Part shown: positions 57,201 through 64,000 of the stretch, piece after piece
Layout of the letters: every line of letters starts with the position of its first letter
Position numbering within the stretch: the first letter of the stretch is position 1
Assembly (NCBI GenBank): GCA_000277445.1
Contig: AJWJ01000065.1
Span: 1 to 64,000 of the forward strand
DNA: 64,000 nucleotides
Direction: 5' to 3'
From: Polysphondylium violaceum
Taxonomy: Eukaryota; Evosea; Eumycetozoa; Dictyosteliales; Dictyosteliaceae
Notes under the pieces: model-generated
The model's input: only the letters and a program-made list of their open reading frames with translations
Told to the model about the DNA's origin: nothing
The model's database searches: none
Translations under genes and position numbers: made by a program

Positions 57201-58126
57201 CCTTTGACAAATCCACCATCGAGTAGTTTAAATTCATTTTACCTGCTTCCAATTTACTTATATCCAACAGATTGTTGACATGCTTTAACAATCCTCTTGC
57301 ATTTCTACTGACAATCTCCAAATCTCTTTTTACATTTTCATCTAGATTCTCTCTTAGCAGCTTTTCAGTCGGTCCGACAATCAATGATAGTGGTGTTCTT
57401 AATTCATGTGATACATTTGCACTAGATAATGTATATTGTTATTATTAATATAAATCTATGATTAATAAAGATATAAAACAATACATACAAAAATTGAGAT
57501 TTAAGTTCATCCAATTCTTTGATCTTTTCATATAATGTTCTGAGTTCTTTGTTTTTTCTTTCAATTTCAATCTCACCCAATCTTTTGTCTGTGATGTTTC
57601 TACCTTCGGGTAAGATTAAACAAACCTCACCCTTGTCGTCAAACAATGGCATCAAAGAGAAATCAATTGTGATTAATTCTGTTCCTGCTGATTTACCAAA
57701 TATATCTGTTTCATATCTTACAAATTCACCTTTTGCTGCCCGCTTACAGGCATCTCTAACTTTATCAATGGTTGTTTGATTGACTGCCCACCATCTACAA
57801 TCCCAAAATGGTATACCTTCTATATTACTACGTATCATACCTCCACCTTGTAATGCTGGTTCATTTACATCCAACAAATTACCTTTAATATCTAAAATTG
57901 CTACAAACTATAATAGGTGATATAGGTTAGTACTTTTATATGCAGTCCCAAAATATACTACTCCACTACTTACTTGATACATTTCATCCAACATAATACG
58001 GGCAGTTCTATTAGAGTTTGCAAGAGATCTTGCATAGTTTAACTCCGCTAGTAATTCTTCTCTTGTCTTTTCTTCATCGGGAATATGTGTAGAGGCAGGA
58101 ACAATGATATCCCTTGTGCTTAACAT
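54208..58126 (-). CDS. Hybrid histidine kinase with two kinase cores and two receivers
   Basis: Three exons (58126-57974, 57907-57489, 57421-54208) give 1261 residues. Order: short coiled lead; PAS-like sensor (about 50-165, FVAILDIKGNLLDVNEPAL ... EGRNIT); coiled coil; HisKA 1 (ANVSHELRTPL, H196); ATPase 1 (N box NLLSNAFKF, DTGPG at D348, GGTGLGLSIV); receiver 1 (VLVVEDN, phospho-acceptor D574 in VTDCMMPRMSG, K in VNKP); coiled coil; HisKA 2 (MNLSHELRTPLNG, H705); ATPase 2 (ILNLLTNSIKF, VADNGKGI, GGLGIGLSIV); Ser/Thr/Asn linker; receiver 2 (IVVVDDLDE, about D1122 in ILSDLTMPNEDGY, K in VSKP); tail with basic PKKKRA. No membrane helices, so it is probably cytosolic. Such kinases feed RdeA/RegA-type cAMP phosphorelays in dictyostelids. 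Confidence 0.93.
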
Positions 58127-59666
58127 ATTGTCTGTCTATATTGGTTTCTGTGGAGTGTTTGAGAGAGTTGATGATAATAATAGCTTTTATGATTATATAA
58201 ATGGATATATATAGATATTTATATATAGTTGTGTAATGGTTTTTTCTTTTTTTTTCTTTTCTTTTTTCTTTTTTTTCTTTTTTTTATATATTGTGTCTAA
58301 ATATGTATATGTATATGTATGTCTGTGTTGGGGGTGATGTGCACTACTTATTACTTAATCGAATAGGTAGTACTGTACTACTATTTATGAACAACAACCA
58401 AACAAATAAATAAAATACTAAAAATAAAAAAAAATAAGTGGTGTGTGTTTATTGGAGCGAGAAAGAAGTTAAAGAGGAAATTTAAACAAACATTTATAAG
58501 AACAAATAAGTAATATGAACTTTGTTTATCTTGTTATCTATTATCTGTATTTTTGAAAAGTGTGAAGTAGTGCGTGTGTGTAAGCAGGGGGTGGATACAG
58601 ATAAATGTTTTATATGACTTGCGTGTTATTTATGTATATCTATCTATTTATCTATCTATATATATAGAGTGGGGTGTGCAAAGCGATAAATCGTGTGGGA
58701 GAAATTAGAAAAAAAAAAAAAAAAAATTTTCACCTTGATTTTAACACAATCCACCAATTGCCCCAAATTAATTAATTAAGTTAATTAATTAAATTACCCT
58801 CAAAAAAAAAATGATTTTTGTGTGTGTATATGTGTGTGTGTGTGTGAGCTATTGTTGTGATCATATAGTTTAGACATGGGGTAGAGGGAATGTGTGCTTA
58901 TTTTTATTCAACTATTTCAAAAACAACATATAAAAGGAAAAAGTAAAAATCTCCAATAGCAATTTCCCCAACACCACCAATAAGTAGAGAATTGAATTAC
59001 ATATATGTATAAAATTCAAAATTGGAGGCTTGATGTAAAATGGTGTAGAGTGTGATTGGTGAATATGCAATATCTTGTGTCTATATATATTGTTACAACA
59101 AATTCTTTTGAGTGTGGGTGGTGGTTGACTATTAAAAAAGAAAAAAGATTAAAGACTACAGCATTTTAGTTTTTTACTATGTTAGATCATATTAATGTTC
59201 TCATTTGTGTATCGTTTCCATTTAGATATAAGCACCAAATCAGCATATTTGCATGTATCCTCATGAATGTATGCACCCAACACGGCTCACATCACAACAT
59301 AATTTTTTTCTATCTGAAAAATCTTTGAAAATGTGCCTCCAAACGGCTCATTTTTTGATTTTTGTTTTTTTTTTTTTTTATAATTTTTTTTTTTTCCACA
59401 TCGTTAAAATTGGATTGAGGCCCAATCACTCAAATTAGAAAAAATCTCTCTGCTACTACTTTAACTATTGTATTATTATTTCAAGAGAGTGTCATATCAT
59501 ATCACCATTATCATCATCATCATCTATATTATTTATTATTGTACTATAATTTAATATCACATCACATACACACACATTGTACCATATCAATCACATCACA
59601 TAAACTAAAACACTCGAAAGAAACATTACATACACTATATAAAAGCATTTTCTAAACAACAACAAA
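58127..59666. other. Divergent intergenic region, 1.5 kb
   Basis: Shared upstream DNA for the histidine kinase and the formin. It holds a T/C-rich tract (58234-58285), a palindrome-like TTAATTAATTAA block (58768-58795), GT repeats (58816-58848), and CA-rich leader sequence before the formin start. No gene supported; the open frame 59253-59438 is Phe-rich from poly-T. Confidence 0.5.
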
Positions 59667-62600
59667 ATGTTGGATCTTTTAAAAGGTAAAAAGAAAGATA
59701 AAAAAGAAGAGAAAAAGGAACATGTTGTGATTATCGAGTCGACCAAATCACAAGGCAGCCTCCAAATTCCGCCACCACCAGCAGTTGAAGATATTAAACA
59801 ACAGTTTAGTCAACTTCTCTATGAATTGGGTGTCCCAGAATCAAAGAGGGCCGAGATGGAAGCCTGGACCAATGACAAGAAATGGATTCTTTTGATTCAA
59901 AACAAAGATAAAATTAAAGACAATGAAGAAAAGATGAAACAAAAAGGAAGTCTCTATGAAACACCTCAATTTTATCTTTCACTCTTGCGTGAAAACACCA
60001 CCAATAAAAAGTTGATGTCTGACCTCCGTGTTTGTCTTGCAAGCAACACAATGAGTTGGATCAACAACTTTTTATCTTTGGGTGGTTTCATTGAAGTATT
60101 GAAAATATTTCAAACTTTTCAATTAAAACAAGAGTATGTACAAGTATGATTGATATATAGATAGATAGAAACTCTTATTAATATAACAAAAACACAACAG
60201 TAAAGATCAAAGTGATTATTCAATTTTAATAGATTGTATTAGTTGTATAAAATCATTATTAAATAGTCAAGCAGGTATAAAGAGTGTAATGACTACATCT
60301 CATACATTTAAAGTATTGATTTTATGTCTAGATACTACATATCCAGCAGAATTGAGAAATTTGGTATTACAATTGACTGCAGCACTCACACTATTACCAC
60401 AAGTTGGTCATAGTTTTGTATTGGAGGCAATTGATAACTTCAAAAATGTATCTAGAGAGAAATCTAGATTCTCTACCATTATCGAGGGTGTCAAGTTGGT
60501 GGCCAAGACTCAAATTCAATATGAATACATGACCTCTTTTATGACATTTGTCAACTCGATTGTCAACTCACCCGTGGATCTTCAAGTCAGAGTTGCACTC
60601 CGTGCTGAATTTACTGCATTAAAGTTGATAGAGTTGATTAAACCTTGCAAGGGTATTATCGATGATTTGGATACTCAAATCAACGTCTTTTTCGAGTGTC
60701 TTGAAGAGGATAGTCAAGAGATTGATTCACATTACACCGAAGTCAATATTCGTTCACCTACAGAGGTTGCCACCAAACTCGAACAACTTTTAACCACTCA
60801 TCCCGCCATTCATCATCACTTTTTATCCATTATTCGTGGTCTTTATACATTGGCCTCTACTCAATCTGATCTTGGTGGTACCACCTGGAATCTTTTGGAT
60901 GAATCTGTCTCCATTATTCTCAAGGATCCAACTAGAGAGTCTCAAATTGAAAAACTCAGAGCAGAAAATACTCGTCTCGTTCAAGAATTGGAAACCTTCA
61001 CAAAATTGGCAAAGATTACTGGTGATTCCCCAATTTCAACTAGTAGTATTGTTTCGAGTGTTTCCTCTCAATCCCCTTTATTATTGAGTAACAGTACAAA
61101 TTCATCTAATAACGATTCAATTATTGAAGATTTGGAATCAAAATTACAAATATCAAACAATGAAAAGAGTCAATATCAACAAAAACTTGTTAAATTGGAA
61201 AATGAAGTTAAAACTCTTGTTCAAAATAATTCTACCCTTGAATCAAAGATTAATGTATTGGAGACAAAGATTAGTACATTAGAATCTACTTCATCATCAT
61301 CAACTACTCCAGACTCTGGCTCATCAACCTCAGCCCCAGCTCCACCACCTCCACCTAGCACTACAGCTCCTCCACCTCCACCACCCCCACCCCCTGCTGG
61401 TGCTCCACCACCTCCACCACCCCCACCCCCTGCTGGTGGTCCTCCACCTCCACCTCCACCTCCTGGTGGTGGTCCACCCCCACCACCTCCACCAGGTGGT
61501 ATGATGAAAAAAGCTGCTCCAGCTGGACCAAATGTCCAACCCAAAAAAGTGGTCATTCCATCTGTTAAAATGGTCGGTCTTCAATGGAAAAAAGTCAACA
61601 ACAATCAAATTGACACATCTATTTGGTCCAATGCCAAAGATTACAACATTGGCGATGAAGTCAAAGGACTCGAGGAATTATTCCAAGTCAAGAAACCAAC
61701 AGCCACTCCAACAGCAGGTTCTGCTGCTCCAGGAGGTCTTGGTGGCAGTGTCAAAGCTCCAGCCGCTCAAACTATATCCATTTTAGATATCAAGAGATCA
61801 CAAGCCATCTCTATTATGTTGAGTAGATTCAAGATTAGCTTTGCCGATTTGACAAAAGCCATCTCCAATTTTGATGAAACCAAACTTTCACTCGAAGACG
61901 CCAAATCATTGCTCAAATTTGTTCCAACACCCGAAGAAATTGAACTCTTGAAAGAGGAGGACATCTCACAACTTGGCAAACCAGAACAATTTTTATACGA
62001 ATTGTCCAAGGTCAATAGATTGAGCGAAAAATTGGAATGCTTTATCTTTAAACAAAAGATGGCCTCTCAAATTGAAGAGCTCACACCCGATATCCAAGCC
62101 CTCCAAAAAGCCTCGACCGAAATGAAAAACAACAAAAATTTCCACAAAATCTTGGAAATCATTTTGTCTCTTGGAAACTTTATCAATGGTGGCACTAATC
62201 GTGGTGAAGTACACGGTTTCAAGTTGGACTCCCTCATGAGTCTTTTTGAAGTGCGTTCACCAGTGGAACCAAAACTCACTCTTGCCACTTGGTTGATTCA
62301 ACTCTTTGAAAAAAAACATCCAGAACTTGTAAATTTCTATGATTCACTCGCTTGTGTAGACGATGCCAAACGTATTTCCATCCAAACTCTTCGTTCTGAA
62401 GTTGCTTCCCTCAAAAAAGGTCTCTCTCAAATCTCTAATGAAGTCTCCTCTTCAGAGGGTCCCTCCAAGACTGTTCTCAGTAACTTTGTATCTAAATCTA
62501 CCGATTCTGTAAATAACATTGACAAACAATTCACACAGGCAATTGAATCCTTTAATCAAGCCGTCGTCTTTTATGGTGAGGATGCCAAGACTGCTAATCC

Positions 62601-63027
62601 AGAGGAATTCTTTACTATTTTGTCTAGATTCAAAAATGAATTCAAGAGAGCCTATGAAACTATTCAAAAAGATAAAGAGTTGGCAAATAAAGCAGCCGCT
62701 CGTAAACTTGCTGCCAGTTCTAAACCTGCCCCTGGTTCTCCATCTTCCAATGCTCCTCAACCAAGAGCTTCACTTTCAAGTGCTTCTAAACCTACTATTG
62801 TACTCCCTGTTTCAAATAATAATAATAATAATAATAGTGGTGCTAGTGGTGGTCATGATGATGATGATGAACAACCAAATCAAGGTGCATTTATGGATAG
62901 TTTACTCAATTCTATGAGAGGTGGTCAAGCTATTAAATTGTCAAGAAGAGCAAGTCAATATGTGAGTTTACAACCAAATCAAGGTGCATTGGATGCTTTA
63001 AATGTTGCTTTAAAAAATAAAAAATAA
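59667..63027 (+). CDS. Diaphanous-related formin
   Basis: Two exons (59667-60133, 60201-63027; 67-nt GTATGT intron) give 1097 residues. A Lys-rich start precedes the GBD/FH3 armadillo region (about 40-420; ELGVPESKRAEMEAW, then NNFLSLGGFIEVL and LVLQLTAALTLLPQVGH). A coiled coil follows (about 430-520). FH1 (about 534-591) is Pro runs separated by Gly/Ala, the profilin-actin landing site. FH2 (about 600-990) starts GLQWKKVNNNQIDTSIW, has KFVPTPEEIELLK, and LSLGNFINGGTNRGEVHGFKL. The C-terminus holds a DAD (GAFMDSLLNSMRGGQAIKLSRR, about 1048-1070), which with the GBD gives Rho-controlled autoinhibition. Length and DAD resemble D. discoideum dDia2 (ForH), the filopodial formin, but orthology is not settled here. 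Confidence 0.95.
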
Positions 63028-63080
63028 AGATGATAAATCGAGTTTTTTCACAATATTATTTTGTTAAAAGATTTTTAGAT

Positions 63081-63145
63081 TTATTTTCATTATTTGACAA
63101 AGGTTTTATTTGACAAAGGTTTTATTTGACAAATAATGAAAATAA
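63081..63145. repeat. 16-bp inverted repeat with nested direct repeats, 3' of formin
   Basis: TTATTTTCATTATTTG (63081-63096) pairs exactly with 63130-63145. The 33-nt loop contains two copies of a TTTGACAAAGGTTTTA unit and part of a third. It starts 54 nt after the formin stop codon and could act in 3'-end formation or be a slippage-grown palindrome. Confidence 0.75.
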
Positions 63146-63191
63146 TAAGGTAAATTTAGCAGGTCTCTTTAACTGTATTTAAAATACAGGG

Positions 63192-63247
63192 GATAACCGG
63201 AGTGAACCGTTAATTCGATCTAAGGGATCTGAAGGCTTCCGGGTATC
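63192..63247. ncRNA. Candidate structured RNA (GC-rich block)
   Basis: A GC-rich 56-nt segment in AT-rich surroundings is closed by GATAACCGG (63192-63200) pairing with CCGGGTATC (63239-63247), eight pairs of nine. Inside are GATCT repeats and a small stem. No tRNA, snRNA or class I RNA signature is recognised. It lies 174 nt upstream of tRNA-Leu. Confidence 0.35.
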
Positions 63248-63421
63248 AGGAGAATGTATGTATTCGAGTGTTGGTGGGTTGAAATTTTTATTAAATTTTT
63301 TTTTGTTTTAGGATGTAGACAATTACAATTTTTGTATCTTGTCCCTCCTTCAATTGAAATTTTTACTAAATATCCCCATGATTAACAAAAGCATATAAAT
63401 TTTTGCCAAAATTTCATCAAT

Positions 63422-63504
63422 GTACCTTTGCCCGAGTTGGTCTAAGGGGTTGCATTAAGGCTGCAATATCTCAGGATGCGAGGGTTCGAATCCCTCAGGG
63501 TACA
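63422..63504 (+). tRNA. tRNA-Leu (anticodon AAG)
   Basis: An 83-nt class II tRNA. The acceptor is GTACCTT/AGGGTAC with one T-G pair. The anticodon stem TTGCA/TGCAA encloses TTAAGGC (anticodon AAG, leucine). A long variable arm and T arm GAGGG-TTCGAAT-CCCTC follow. Discriminator A. No intron. There is no long T run directly after it; CCTTTTATT at 63507-63515 is the likely terminator. Confidence 0.96.
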
Positions 63505-63552
63505 AACCTTTTATTGGGATTTACTTGTAATGATAAAGCAAACATGTAATTG

Positions 63553-63654
63553 GAATAAATAACCCTATTAATGAACTATAATCATCTCTGGAATTGAACT
63601 CTTTTGTGGTCAATCCATGAGATGATTATTGTTCATTAATAGGGTTATTTATTC
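63553..63654. repeat. Long hairpin: 36-nt arms, one mismatch
   Basis: Positions 63553-63588 pair with 63619-63654 with a single mismatch. Pairing continues inside (TGGAATTGA with TCAATCCA, one bulge), leaving a loop of about 12 nt. The whole is a stem of about 44 bp starting 49 nt after tRNA-Leu. It could be a small MITE-like palindrome, a tRNA-flanking insertion scar, or a small-RNA precursor. The inner segment also contains a reverse-B-box-like GGAATTGAACTC. Confidence 0.8.
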
Positions 63655-63841
63655 TTCATCATAAAGATACATAGCGTTATATAGATTTTTCTCATTAGAT
63701 TATTTAGTTCATTAGAGGATTGAGTTTTGTGTTCATTTAGTGTATCTCGTCTCACTTGTGTATTCATCATTCATTCCAACCTTTAATACCAACGACCTTA
63801 GTCATTGTTTTTAAAAACAACTACTAATTGTATTCCATTAT
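63655..63841. other. Intergenic to edge gene
   Basis: AT-rich; no features recognised other than the end of the hairpin and the 3' end of the edge gene. Confidence 0.4.
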
Positions 63842-64000
63842 CTATACATTTTTAATAAATATGGTAGTATTTATAAAGGGGTGGTGAGGTTTACCATGTG
63901 AATTAATAAAACATATACATATTGCTCTTCTTCTAATAATTCCTTCATGTAAATCTAAACCAGTATATTTCCATTCAATGTATCTATGAACTCCATCATA
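63842..64000 (-). CDS. 3' end of a gene cut by the window edge
   Basis: The minus strand is open from the window edge to a TAG at 63842-63844 (52 residues): YDGVHRYIEWKYTGLDLHE, then GIIRRRAICICFINSHGKP and a tail ending TTIFIKNV. The first 35 residues look like real protein (mixed charge, aromatic residues, no repeats), while the tail may be read-through of an intron whose donor would be at the GGTAAACC near 63890. I do not recognise the family. Confidence 0.5.
   Translation of the reverse strand, partial: YDGVHRYIEWKYTGLDLHEGIIRRRAICICFINSHGKPHHPFINTTIFIKNV

Noticed and set aside
61221-61608. Gly-rich and Trp-rich frames antisense to the formin FH1 region
   Set aside because: They are the reverse complement of Pro codons in FH1.

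Overview
This window reads as nuclear chromosome from a dictyostelid social amoeba (Dictyostelium / Polysphondylium / Cavenderia-type; I cannot fix the species). The evidence is AT-rich intergenic DNA full of homopolymer runs, short introns (about 55-100 nt) with GTAAGT/GTATGT donors and TAG acceptors, Asn/Gln/Ser homopolymer tracts inside proteins, a spore-coat-like protein, a hybrid histidine kinase and a Diaphanous-type formin. Most lineage-typical signals are in the low-complexity proteins and the tRNA flanks.

Layout. 1-7.2 kb: tRNA-Ile (minus), a thioredoxin-like protein, two tandem ALYREF-like mRNA-export adaptors, a four-pass membrane protein, then tRNA-Lys and tRNA-Val. A 24-nt block lies exactly 43 nt downstream of both tRNA-Ile and tRNA-Val, in the same orientation relative to each tRNA. 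7.8-14.2 kb (all minus): GFA/CENP-V-fold protein, WDR48/UAF1, and a seven-exon protein of unknown function with a long Ala/Gly-rich hydrophobic centre. 15.7-23.9 kb: a DYRK1-type kinase, a 59-residue CaaX protein, an APH-like kinase, a secreted SMP-30/regucalcin-like lactonase, KEOPS subunit TPRKB/Cgi121, and the C-terminal half of a UbiA prenyltransferase that looks like a relic. 24.0-35.7 kb: a four-exon phosphatidylinositol 4-kinase alpha, cytochrome b5, an acidic nuclear-type protein, a tandem pair of LETM1-domain proteins, and a 63-residue three-exon protein. 35.7-48 kb: a CA-rich upstream region and spore-coat-like gene, the SSU processome protein SOF1/DCAF13 with a start-codon-only first coding exon, a three-RRM hnRNP Q/R-like protein, a SWT1-type HEPN protein and a MYND-finger protein. 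49-64 kb: a DH-PH-FYVE RhoGEF, a proline-rich ORF that may be its 5' exon, an ER DnaJ, a double-core hybrid histidine kinase, a formin, tRNA-Leu, a near-perfect 36-bp-arm hairpin, and a gene cut by the window edge.

How genes work together. There are no operons, but functional themes recur. mRNA packaging and export: two ALYREF-like proteins, an hnRNP Q/R-like protein and the SWT1-like HEPN protein. tRNA and ribosome biology: TPRKB (tRNA t6A) and SOF1 (18S rRNA maturation). Cytoskeleton and phosphoinositides: PI4K alpha, FYVE-RhoGEF and formin. Development: spore coat protein and hybrid histidine kinase. Exon structures were assembled by hand from splice signals, reading phase and family similarity; they are models, not transcript-confirmed. 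No complete transposon, LTR element or CRISPR array was seen.
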